Below are positions 45,983 to 53,636 of a stretch of 64,000 nt of DNA, in pieces. This stretch comes from Anatilimnocola floriformis. GTDB taxonomy: Bacteria > Planctomycetota > Planctomycetia > Pirellulales > Pirellulaceae. Numbering within the stretch: the stretch's first letter is position 1; every line of letters begins with the position of its first letter. Below the pieces are notes generated by a model. It was not told where the DNA came from and did no database searches. It saw nothing but the letters and a program-made list of their open reading frames with translations. The stretch is from contig NZ_JAMLFW010000001.1 of assembly GCF_024256385.1 (NCBI RefSeq), positions 5,828,001 through 5,892,000 on the forward strand. The letters are read 5' to 3'. Made by a program: the position numbers and the translations under genes.

Positions 45983-47596
45983 TCAGGCCGCTCGACCCAA
46001 AGGAGCAAGCCTGGTCCGTCGTTTTGACAGCCAGCCCTCGCCGAGCACGGTCAGCGCGATGCGATCTTCGAGATTCGGGCGGAAGATCGTGAGGAGCATC
46101 AGCGGCATGAACCAAGCGATGTAAGTGCCGCCACCATAGCCATGCCAGAACTGAACCGCGAGCATCATGGCAGCCGAACAGCTGAGTAGCGTGCCGAGGT
46201 TTTTCTGAGCAGGCCAAAGTGCGAATAGTGCGCTGATGCAGATTGAGACAGCGATACAAGGCAACCGCCAAATCGGATCCCAACCGAACGTCTGCCCCCA
46301 AATACCACGGAGCTTCTCAGCGTCCATGTTGGGCATAAAGAGACCAAACATCTGGCGGATCTTCGACCAGAACGACGCCATGTCTTCCGACACAAAGGCC
46401 AGCGAGATGGCAGTAATGGCAATCGCGCCGAGCAACCCGGCGAGAAAACGAAACACGCCGCGCTGCCAATAAAAACTAATCCACAGCGGCAGCAAAAAGA
46501 TCGGGTAATAAACAACGCCGACGCTGAGCCCGACGAAGATCCCCGCAATCGCAGGCCGCCGATAAAACACGACAGCCCAGAGCATGAGTGCGCTGGGCAA
46601 CACGTGATCGACGTGGCCGGTCATTTGCGCGGTGTACGGCAGCATCAGATACATCGCCGCGGCGCCGATGCCGAGCTTGATGTTGTCGAAATGCCAGAGC
46701 CCGACAATCACCAGGGCAATCACCACCGCTAGATGCGAGATAATCGCCATCGTCTTTGCTGCCGGCGCAAACGCCAGACGCGGATCACTCTTGGCAATGC
46801 CGCCAGCGGGCAACGTGGGAATCGACGGTAGCAAATGCAGGAAATAGTAACCCGGGCCAAGATAGGTGTACTTGGTCGTGCCATCGTCGCGCTTCTGCAT
46901 GAGCGCTGCGGCACCTTGCGGGCCACTTAAATCATCGGTGCTGACTTCTGAGGCGAGGACATTGGCCATCAGGAAGACCAACAGCGCACAGCCGATGAAG
47001 AGCAATCCGCCGTTGGAAAGATTCGGTTCCAAAAGCGGCCGGCGAACCATCGTGGGATCACACAGCAGGCGAATGAGGAGCAGCAGTGAAACGCTGAGCA
47101 ACCAGACATAGCCGAAATTCATCACGCTGACGGCTTTCTCGGGCGAAAGCTTCGGCATGCTGGCAAGAAGTTCCTCGCGAGGTGGCTGCAGGTTGGTATT
47201 CGCGACGGGAATCGGTTTTACTTTAGGTTCTTCCGGCTTGGCTGGCTCGGTGATCGGCGCGCCATCAGGAGTGGCAGCCGTGGACGGATTGTCGGCTGGC
47301 ACTTGCACATTGCCATCGGTGGCCGAACTGTCGTTGACCGGCGGCACAGGTTCGATGGCTGGTTCTGCCGGAGTAACCGCTGGTGCTGCCGCAGCCACTG
47401 CGGGTTTGCGTGACAGTTGCTCGCCGTAATAGACAAACAGCAGACCAGGCGCCAGCAGAATGACCAGGCAGAGATCCAAGTTCCGCACGCTCCAGAAGCG
47501 GTTGAACTTGAAGTACAGCCCGATGATCAGCAACGACGCCAGGTATGCCCAGGTCGTCGGCGCGACTTTCTGATATTGAAAGAGGATTTCACTCAT
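45983..47596 (-). CDS. Polytopic membrane protein, glycosyltransferase-like topology
   Basis: About 537 residues from the ATG at 47596 (MSEILFQYQKVAPTTWAYLA) with about ten to twelve helices. There is a Pro/Ala/Glu-rich loop (about 70-140), and FRPNLEDRIALTVLGEGW near the C-terminus. MTGHVDHVLPSALMLWAVVF and YYPIFLLPLWISFYW resemble GT-C type membrane glycosyltransferases of planctomycetes, but I see no decisive Asp motif, so the family is uncertain. It stands alone between the lipoprotein and the deacylase gene. Confidence 0.7.
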   Translation of the reverse strand: MSEILFQYQKVAPTTWAYLASLLIIGLYFKFNRFWSVRNLDLCLVILLAPGLLFVYYGEQLSRKPAVAAAAPAVTPAEPAIEPVPPVNDSSATDGNVQVPADNPSTAATPDGAPITEPAKPEEPKVKPIPVANTNLQPPREELLASMPKLSPEKAVSVMNFGYVWLLSVSLLLLIRLLCDPTMVRRPLLEPNLSNGGLLFIGCALLVFLMANVLASEVSTDDLSGPQGAAALMQKRDDGTTKYTYLGPGYYFLHLLPSIPTLPAGGIAKSDPRLAFAPAAKTMAIISHLAVVIALVIVGLWHFDNIKLGIGAAAMYLMLPYTAQMTGHVDHVLPSALMLWAVVFYRRPAIAGIFVGLSVGVVYYPIFLLPLWISFYWQRGVFRFLAGLLGAIAITAISLAFVSEDMASFWSKIRQMFGLFMPNMDAEKLRGIWGQTFGWDPIWRLPCIAVSICISALFALWPAQKNLGTLLSCSAAMMLAVQFWHGYGGGTYIAWFMPLMLLTIFRPNLEDRIALTVLGEGWLSKRRTRLAPLGRAA

Positions 47597-47944
47597 TCCG
47601 GCTGATTGCAATTCAAGTGTGTGACGCCATCCGCCGGCTGCGCTGCAACCTTACCGAGGGCGTCTCGAACGTGCCAATGCCTGCGTGCTCGCGGTGCGAT
47701 CTTCGCAGGCCGCCAGTAGAGAGGAGGTCTACTTAGCGGGAAATTGACGGCCGCTAACCTGCGCATTCCCGCGAAAGTAAATGTCTAGCGTAAGTATTTT
47801 CAGTTTCATTGCAAGGTCTAATCGGGCGATTGGCTGCGGATTGCCAGCCGCCAGTCGAAGTCGTAAGCTCTTATAGGCTTATTCTTTACATCGTCGATCG
47901 CGGTGATATCGACAGCCGCCCCACCGCCAGAAAGAGCGTTCCCG
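47597..47944. other. Intergenic region, nothing recognised
   Basis: About 350 bases between divergent genes must hold promoters of both. There are no convincing -35/-10 pairs, repeats or RNA structures. Confidence 0.5.
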
Positions 47945-48412
47945 ATGGCCGACTCCGTTTTTTCGCGAATTTGCACCCTGCTCGATGGCCGGCAGATCAC
48001 TTACGGCGTGCTGCGACACGCTCCGGTATTCACCAGCGAAGAAGCTGCGGCCATCCGCGGCGTGCCGCTGGCCAGCGGCGCGAAGGCGCTGGTCTGCAAA
48101 ATCGACGAGTGGTTTGTCCTCATCGTCCTTCCCGCCGACCGCAAACTGGCGAGCAAGGAAGCCAAGAAATCGCTCGGCGGAAAATCGCTACGCTTTGCGA
48201 CCAAAGAAGAAGTGCTGGAAATAATCGGCCTCACGCCCGGCTCCATCCCACCGTTCGGCAGTTTGTTCAACCTGCCAACCTGCTGCGATCGCGGGCTGGC
48301 CGAGCAGCCGCAGATCAACTTCAACGCCGGCGATCATGGCATTTCGGTTTCGATGACCTTCGCCGCGTACGAGCAGGTAGAGCAGCCGACGCTAGGAAGT
48401 TTTGCGGAATAG
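47945..48412 (+). CDS. YbaK/ProX-family aminoacyl-tRNA deacylase
   Basis: The 155-residue product starts MADSVFSRICTLLDGRQITY. HAPVFTSEEAAAIRGVPLAS, GAKALVCKIDEWFVLIVLPA and LRFATKEEVLEIIGLTPGSIPPFGSLF match the YbaK/EbsC fold. They include the Lys of the lid region and the Gly-x-x-Pro-Pro-Phe loop. These proteins clear mischarged tRNAs such as Ala- or Cys-tRNA(Pro) in trans. The ATG at 47945 is chosen over an earlier frame start. Which tRNA it acts on cannot be told. Confidence 0.92.
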   Translation: MADSVFSRICTLLDGRQITYGVLRHAPVFTSEEAAAIRGVPLASGAKALVCKIDEWFVLIVLPADRKLASKEAKKSLGGKSLRFATKEEVLEIIGLTPGSIPPFGSLFNLPTCCDRGLAEQPQINFNAGDHGISVSMTFAAYEQVEQPTLGSFAE

Positions 48413-48472
48413 CGGGCTGCGGATGCTATGCTTGAGTTACTTCAGGGGCTGCAGCTGGCATTGTGAATCGTC

Positions 48473-50239
48473 GTGAAACTACTCTTCTATTTTGCTGCCG
48501 CAATGCTCTTCTTATCTGCGGCTCGTTTATGGGCCGCCGACCCCAGCGAAGATTTGAATTCACTCGATCGCCACTTCGCTCGCGAGCTTGAGATTCTAGC
48601 GATCAGGTGCGATACGCTCGGCCTGACCGAACAAGCCAAGATCACGCGCGAATGGCAAACTCGACGGACGAAGGGGCGCACGCTGCTGTTTCTGCCGCCA
48701 GTGGTTCGCGGCAATGACCTGCCAAAGGAAGCTTCCGATCTCGTGCAGAAGTGGCACGTCAAGTTCCACGCACTCCGGCAGGAGCAAGCCAGTGGTTTGA
48801 CGAAGCTCGCCGTCTCACTCGCCAGTGCCAAGGAGGCCGATCCCGCCACGGCCTATCGCTTGTTGCACGAAGCCCTCCGCGAAGATCCCGACAATCGCGC
48901 CGCGCGCAACGCGCTCGGTCATCGCCGCAACGCAACCGACAACGCCTGGGAAGCGTATTCACCGCCACCGACCATTTCGGCTGGCAAAACGCCGCATCCC
49001 AAGACGGGCTGGCAACAAGGGAAATACTGGCGCGTCGATTCGAAGCATTGGCGAATCGCGACCAATCAATCGGGCGCGGCGGGTGTGGAACTCGCGAAGA
49101 AGCTCGAGGACTTTCATTGGTTGTGGAAGCAAACCTTCTTCGAGTTCTGGTCGAGCCGGGCCGAACTCGAGCAAGGAATTACCAATCAACGCCCTCTGCC
49201 CGAACCGGGCATTCAACTGAATGTGCTCCTGTTTCGCACTCGCGACGAGTACGTGAAATATCTCAGCAGTCAGCCGAACATCGGCCTGACGCAGGGCTTT
49301 TATTCCGACGCGCAGCAGACGTCGATCTTCTTCGTCGGCGACGAAACGGTTCAGCCGACCTGGTTTCACGAAGCGGCTCATCAACTCTTTCAGCAATGGC
49401 GAGGCACGCCGCAGGGAGTCGGCGAAAAGCAAAACTTTTGGATGGTCGAGGGAGCGGCCATGCATGTGGAGTCGTTGCAGAACCACGGCAGCCACTGGAC
49501 CGTCGGAGGTTGGCAAGCCGATCGTTTGCAGATCCCGCGTTACAGAGTGCTGAATGGTGACAAGGGCCTGCCGCTGCAACAACTCGTCGCGCTCGGCCGC
49601 GATCAGGTGCAAAGCAGCGCTGACATTCGCAAGATTTATTCGCAGTCAGCTGCAACGGCTCATTTTCTGTTCGATCACGAAAGCCCGATGTACCGCTCGG
49701 CCGGCGGCACGCTGCTGCGCGAGATCTATCGCCAGAACGACCAACGGACGTCGCTCGCGCAACTGACCGGCGCGAGTTTTGAAGAGCTCGATGCCGGCTA
49801 CCTGAAGTCGCTGCAAGTCACCGACGACGATCTGCTCACCACGCCCGGCCTGGCCAGGTTGCGAAATCTCGCGCTCGGCCGCACGCAGGTCACTGCGAAA
49901 GGCCTCGCAGCACTCACCGTTTGCAGCGAACTTCGTTGGCTGGAACTGAGCGGCCTGCCAGTGGACGACGCAGCGTTCGCGAATTTCAAAAACTGCACGA
50001 AGCTCGATCAGCTATTTCTCGATGGCACGCAGCTTACCGACAAATCGTTGCCGCTGATTGCCACCTTCACCAATCTGGAAGAGCTTGATCTTTCGAACAC
50101 TAAGCTCACTGACGAAGCCGTTCCGGCGCTCAGCAAACTTCGCAAATTGAAGACGCTGCACGTGACCGGCAGCGGCATAACCGCGGCTGGCGTGCAGAAA
50201 TTGAAAGCCGCGATTCTCAAGCTAGAAATTCAGAACTGA
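48473..50239 (+). CDS. Secreted HEAAH metallopeptidase-like protein with C-terminal leucine-rich repeats
   Basis: A GTG at 48473 starts a 588-residue protein with a signal peptide (MKLLFYFAAAMLFLSAARLWA). Residues 28-150 are helical with a TPR-like stretch. TWFHEAAHQLFQQW gives H299-E300-xx-H303, and FWMVEGAAMH supplies E326, the third ligand, as in gluzincin-like planctomycete peptidases (DUF1570-like). From about 450 there are four or five LRRs (GLARLRNLALGRTQV, then ELRWLELSGLPV, LDQLFLDGTQL, LEELDLSNTKL). It is an exported peptidase or binding protein. Confidence 0.82.
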   Translation: MKLLFYFAAAMLFLSAARLWAADPSEDLNSLDRHFARELEILAIRCDTLGLTEQAKITREWQTRRTKGRTLLFLPPVVRGNDLPKEASDLVQKWHVKFHALRQEQASGLTKLAVSLASAKEADPATAYRLLHEALREDPDNRAARNALGHRRNATDNAWEAYSPPPTISAGKTPHPKTGWQQGKYWRVDSKHWRIATNQSGAAGVELAKKLEDFHWLWKQTFFEFWSSRAELEQGITNQRPLPEPGIQLNVLLFRTRDEYVKYLSSQPNIGLTQGFYSDAQQTSIFFVGDETVQPTWFHEAAHQLFQQWRGTPQGVGEKQNFWMVEGAAMHVESLQNHGSHWTVGGWQADRLQIPRYRVLNGDKGLPLQQLVALGRDQVQSSADIRKIYSQSAATAHFLFDHESPMYRSAGGTLLREIYRQNDQRTSLAQLTGASFEELDAGYLKSLQVTDDDLLTTPGLARLRNLALGRTQVTAKGLAALTVCSELRWLELSGLPVDDAAFANFKNCTKLDQLFLDGTQLTDKSLPLIATFTNLEELDLSNTKLTDEAVPALSKLRKLKTLHVTGSGITAAGVQKLKAAILKLEIQN

Positions 50240-50248
50240 CTCATTGTC

Positions 50249-50269
50249 GACTTTCGCTCCGCGAAAGTT
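50249..50269. repeat. Small hairpin downstream of the LRR peptidase gene
   Basis: ACTTTCGC (50250-50257) pairs with GCGAAAGT (50261-50268) around a TCC loop, 10 bases after the stop codon. There is no T-run. It may be a transcript-end or repeat element. Confidence 0.5.
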
Positions 50270-50405
50270 GCCGCCGAAAGAGCGCCGCGATTTTCGGCCG
50301 TTTGGCGAGCATTCGTGATTGCGGATATGATGCCTCCAGGCAATTCTCCAACGATATCTCATTTAGCAAAGACGCGTGCTGTCACGAAGTGAAAGCCGAC
50401 AAACA

Positions 50406-51194
50406 ATGCGCCACTACGTTCTCGCCGAAACCAACTACGCCTACACCAAAGCCAATCCATACGAAGTGGCCGTGCTGCCGCTCGGCGCGACCGAGCCACA
50501 TAACTTGCACCTGCCGTATGGCACCGATCTGTTCGAAGGGACGATCGTCGGCGAACACATCTGCGCCGCGGCTCATGCCAAGGGAGCGAAGGTCGCGTTG
50601 CTGCCAACGATTCCGTATGGCACCGAGACGAACATGGCCAAGTTGCCACTGGCCATCAATGTCGATCCCTCGACGCTGTTTCGTTTCGTCACCGATATCG
50701 TCAAGTCGTGCATCGCCAGCGGCGTGCGAAAGGTCGTGCTCCTCAACAGCCACGGCGGCAACGAAATGAAGCCGCTCCTGCGCGAGCTAGCCGACAAAAT
50801 CGACGGCCATCTGTTTCTCTGCAATTGGTATCACGCGCTGGGCGAGGAATATCAAAAGATTTTCGAGCACAAAGAAGACCACGCCGGCGAAATGGAAACG
50901 TCCTTCGGCCTCGCGTATTTCCCCACGCTCGTTGCTCGCACCGCCGACGGCAAACTAACCGGCGACGACGGCCAAACGCGAAAGAGCCGCTTCGAAGCTC
51001 TCAATCGCGGCTGGGTCAGCATCACCCGCCCGTGGCATCTCCTCACTACCAACACCGGCAGCGGCTATCCCCACGCAGCAACTGCCGAAAAAGGCCAGCA
51101 GATGATGCGCGTGCTCGAAGATCGCCTCGGCACGTTTTTGCTGGAACTGTCGAACGCCAAGCTGGATGAGAAATTTCCGTTTGCGGTGGAATAA
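50406..51194 (+). CDS. Creatininase-family amidohydrolase
   Basis: The 262-residue product starts MRHYVLAETNYAYTKANPYE. VLPLGATEPHNLHLPYGTDL supplies E30, H35 and D41. VVLLNSHGGNEMKPLL supplies the next His, and HAGEMETSFGLAYFP the Glu, together the di-metal site of the creatininase/ArfB group. It is probably cytosolic. The family includes creatininase and mycofactocin peptidase (MftE). No mycofactocin or creatine genes are near, so the substrate is open. Confidence 0.92.
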   Translation: MRHYVLAETNYAYTKANPYEVAVLPLGATEPHNLHLPYGTDLFEGTIVGEHICAAAHAKGAKVALLPTIPYGTETNMAKLPLAINVDPSTLFRFVTDIVKSCIASGVRKVVLLNSHGGNEMKPLLRELADKIDGHLFLCNWYHALGEEYQKIFEHKEDHAGEMETSFGLAYFPTLVARTADGKLTGDDGQTRKSRFEALNRGWVSITRPWHLLTTNTGSGYPHAATAEKGQQMMRVLEDRLGTFLLELSNAKLDEKFPFAVE

Positions 51195-51302
51195 CCGTGC
51201 GGTAAGCCGTTGCGGCTGCGGTGCAAATTGCTCTGGGGCGAATTGCCGGTAACCAACTAAAATGGCCTGACTTATTCTTCGCCGCTGCAAGGAAGCCACA
51301 AC

Positions 51303-51905
51303 ATGACCACGCACGAAACCATCAACCGCCGCTACGCCGAAATTCAAACTTTGCTGCGAGACACCTTCGGCGCCGAAGGTCGCGGCGTGGGCGAGATGGT
51401 CCGCAGCGTCGAAAGCAGTTTGCCCACGACGCTCGCTTGGGAAATCCGAGCCATCGCTCACATCCGCAACAAGGTGGTTCACGAAGGCCTGTCGGAAATT
51501 CCGCGTTACTTCGAGCCATTGTGCATCGAAGCCGTCGCCGGCATGAAGCGACTCAAACCAAAGAAAGCCGCGAAGTCGAACCCGCAGCCACCAGCACAGC
51601 CCGCCAAGGCCCAAATGCCGCTGTTCGCCATCCCACAGCCACCCAAGGCGCCGGCGGCCGCCGCCACCACAGCTGCAAACAGGTTCCCGCCGCCCAAGCC
51701 ACTCTTCTCGCTGCCGGCGAAACCGGCGGTCATTCCGCCCGCGCCAGTTGCCGTGACGACCGTCGCGCAGCCATCTGCAAAGGCCCCCGCCGCTCCAAAG
51801 AAGGTCAAAGCGGTAAAGCCCAAAGCCGCACCGAAGAAGGTAGCCAAGAAGACTTCGAAGCCAATCGCGCTGAAGCGATCGGCGAAGAAGAAATCGGGAA
51901 AGTGA
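51303..51905 (+). CDS. HEPN-like domain with Lys/Pro/Ala-rich tail
   Basis: A 200-residue protein. Residues 1-85 are helical. R55-x4-H60 in IAHIRNKVVHEG is the Rx4-6H signature of HEPN domains, many of which are RNases, though non-catalytic HEPNs also exist. Residues 86-200 are low complexity, with clusters of KK and PAKPA (AKKTSKPIALKRSAKKKSGK at the end), like a histone H1 or nucleoid-protein tail. It is probably cytosolic and able to bind nucleic acid. No partner nucleotidyltransferase (MNT) gene is adjacent, so it is not an obvious toxin-antitoxin pair. Confidence 0.72.
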   Translation: MTTHETINRRYAEIQTLLRDTFGAEGRGVGEMVRSVESSLPTTLAWEIRAIAHIRNKVVHEGLSEIPRYFEPLCIEAVAGMKRLKPKKAAKSNPQPPAQPAKAQMPLFAIPQPPKAPAAAATTAANRFPPPKPLFSLPAKPAVIPPAPVAVTTVAQPSAKAPAAPKKVKAVKPKAAPKKVAKKTSKPIALKRSAKKKSGK

Positions 51906-51911
51906 TTGTTC

Positions 51912-53321
51912 GTGAGAGTCTCCGACGGCAACAAAAGTGGCCTCGGCCGCTATGCGCGATCCAGGCTTACCTTGGGCTGCCTCTTGTCGCCGCTGTTGTT
52001 GTTGCTGATGGTCTTGCTGGTAGCGGCAATTGGCTGCTGGATGCACTTACGGCGTAGTCACAATGAACTCGTCCAAGAAATCGCGAGCGTGCGCGAAACA
52101 GGCCGCCCGCTGACAACGATTGATCTGGAACTGCTTTACAAGCCGGAGCCTGGGCTGCCCGATGTCACCGCTGAACTCGAGAGAGTTTTGCGAATTTTAG
52201 ATGACAAAGAGGTTGAGGATTCTCTCGCGCGGGTGCGCAAATTGGGTGACGCGCTAAGGACGACGCCCAACCGCGAGCCTACGCCTGAACTGGCGGAGAT
52301 CGAGCGCCTGCTGGCTCGCTTTGAGCAGCTACTCGCGTTCGCGCCGTCGCTGCTCGATCGTGAGTTCACCACGAGATTTTCTTACGATCTCACGCTCGGG
52401 TTCGCATCCTCCACACCGCATGCTTTTCGCATGCTGCAAGGGACGCAAGTTCTCGGTTTGCAACTGCGTGTCGACTTGTATTGCGGGCGAACCAGCGAGG
52501 CTGTGAATCGCCTACTACAGCAGCTGGCGATGGCTGACACGTTAGGCAATGATCCAAACGCCATTCCGCAAATTGTGCGGCTTGTGATAATTCGCACCGC
52601 GGTCACAAGTCTCGAACTTCTCCTCGGCCAGCAGGAAGTCGAGGAGCAAGATCTCACTCGCTTGCAGAGTGCCTTTCAAAAGCTAGACCTCCGGCGATCG
52701 CTCCAATTTACAATCCGGGCCGAGCGGGCGATGGAATACACCTGCTGCACGTGGCCAGTCGAGTCTTTGGCTGAGAGCGACGGCGATGAGAAGACGCGCA
52801 ACCGCGATTTCATCGAGCAAAACTTAGCCCGCGGGCCACGCTACCCGTGGGACGCAGCCGTGGTGCTTAAGAGTTTTCGCCGCTTGGACGAAGCGGCAGA
52901 GTCATCGGTGCATGCCGTCGTGCGCGAGTGGAACGCCGTCTCAGACGAATGCAGAACTCGCATCAAGAGGGCAGGACGTACATATCCCTATTCCTCGGTC
53001 CTCCTGCCGCCGTTTTCTATAACTATCAAGCAGTTCGCGATGGCTGATGCCCAAGGTGGAGCAGCAATTGCCGCTATCGCGGCAGCGCGGTTCCGGAAAA
53101 GGACTCAGCGCTGGCCCGCAACCTGGCAGGAATTGGTTCCTGAGTATCTGCCGGTCATTCCGCTCGATCCTTTTTCGGGGCAAGAAATGCTTCTGCGACT
53201 GAGCTCCGAGTCGCTGAAGATCTATAGCGTTGGCGAGAACAAACAAGATGAAAGTGGCAGCTGGCAAGAAGGCGAGTTCGCTGATGTGGGTGTTGCGATT
53301 GAAGTCGGGAAGCCCGAATGA
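51912..53321 (+). CDS. Membrane-anchored protein, unknown function
   Basis: About 469 residues from a GTG at 51912; a TTG six bases earlier is an alternative. One helix (LSPLLLLLMVLLVAAIGCWM, about 25-44) follows a basic start, and the rest is helical and predicted to be extracytoplasmic. The C-terminal ATWQELVPEYLPVIPLDPFS, followed by MLLRLSSESLKIYSVGENKQ, resembles the ending of planctomycete single-pass proteins of this size. No active-site motif is visible. It is the last gene before the cimA leader region. Confidence 0.72.
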   Translation: MRVSDGNKSGLGRYARSRLTLGCLLSPLLLLLMVLLVAAIGCWMHLRRSHNELVQEIASVRETGRPLTTIDLELLYKPEPGLPDVTAELERVLRILDDKEVEDSLARVRKLGDALRTTPNREPTPELAEIERLLARFEQLLAFAPSLLDREFTTRFSYDLTLGFASSTPHAFRMLQGTQVLGLQLRVDLYCGRTSEAVNRLLQQLAMADTLGNDPNAIPQIVRLVIIRTAVTSLELLLGQQEVEEQDLTRLQSAFQKLDLRRSLQFTIRAERAMEYTCCTWPVESLAESDGDEKTRNRDFIEQNLARGPRYPWDAAVVLKSFRRLDEAAESSVHAVVREWNAVSDECRTRIKRAGRTYPYSSVLLPPFSITIKQFAMADAQGGAAIAAIAAARFRKRTQRWPATWQELVPEYLPVIPLDPFSGQEMLLRLSSESLKIYSVGENKQDESGSWQEGEFADVGVAIEVGKPE

Positions 53322-53368
53322 ATACGGGTATTGTTTCGGACGTGCTTAAGCGGGTTGTCATTCGACTG

Positions 53369-53397
53369 TTGACAGTCTCTCCGCCCGAACGTACTGT
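53369..53397 (+). promoter_or_regulatory. Candidate cimA leader promoter
   Basis: A consensus TTGACA (53369-53374) is followed after 17 bases by TACTGT (53392-53397), a fair -10. Transcription would begin near 53404, about 30 bases before the candidate leader ORF and 48 bp after the previous gene ends. A second, weaker pair is TTGATT (53424) with TACAAT (53449), spacing 19. Confidence 0.5.
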
Positions 53398-53433
53398 TAG
53401 ATAGTCGCTTGCTTCCCCGCTCTTTGATTCTCA

Positions 53434-53532
53434 ATGTCGACCAATCGTTACAATCCGAACATCGCACTGCACAGCAATGGCTGGGGCACAGCTGGGATTA
53501 TTACGGGTCGAATTATTGAGGGACGAGCATAG
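53434..53532 (+). CDS. Candidate Ile-rich leader peptide of cimA
   Basis: An ATG at 53434 opens a 32-codon frame starting MSTNRYNPNIALHSNG and ending GTAGIITGRIIEGRA then TAG. It has five Ile codons, four of them as two adjacent ATT pairs (53497-53502 and 53512-53517), as expected for an isoleucine-sensing leader. No ribosome binding site is obvious. An overlapping frame (53477-53548) would instead read Leu-Leu twice (TTA TTA and TTA TTG, rare codons here). The terminator follows 28 bases after the stop. Either reading suits branched-chain amino-acid control. Confidence 0.5.
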   Translation: MSTNRYNPNIALHSNGWGTAGIITGRIIEGRA

Positions 53533-53560
53533 GGCGGCACGCGGCTAGATTGAACCTTTC

Positions 53561-53595
53561 AAGCCCTGACGCCCACTGGTGTCAGGGCTTTTTTT
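53561..53595 (+). terminator. Strong rho-independent terminator/attenuator before cimA
   Basis: A 13-bp stem (AAGCCCTGACGCC pairing with GGTGTCAGGGCTT, one G-U) with a CACT loop and seven T's. It ends 41 bases before the cimA start, so it would end leader transcripts. AGGGC at 53531-53535 can pair with GCCCT in the left stem arm, giving a possible antiterminator. Confidence 0.85.
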
Positions 53596-53636
53596 GTTGG
53601 TACGGGCGAACGAATACGTTTCTGAAAGAGTCTGCC

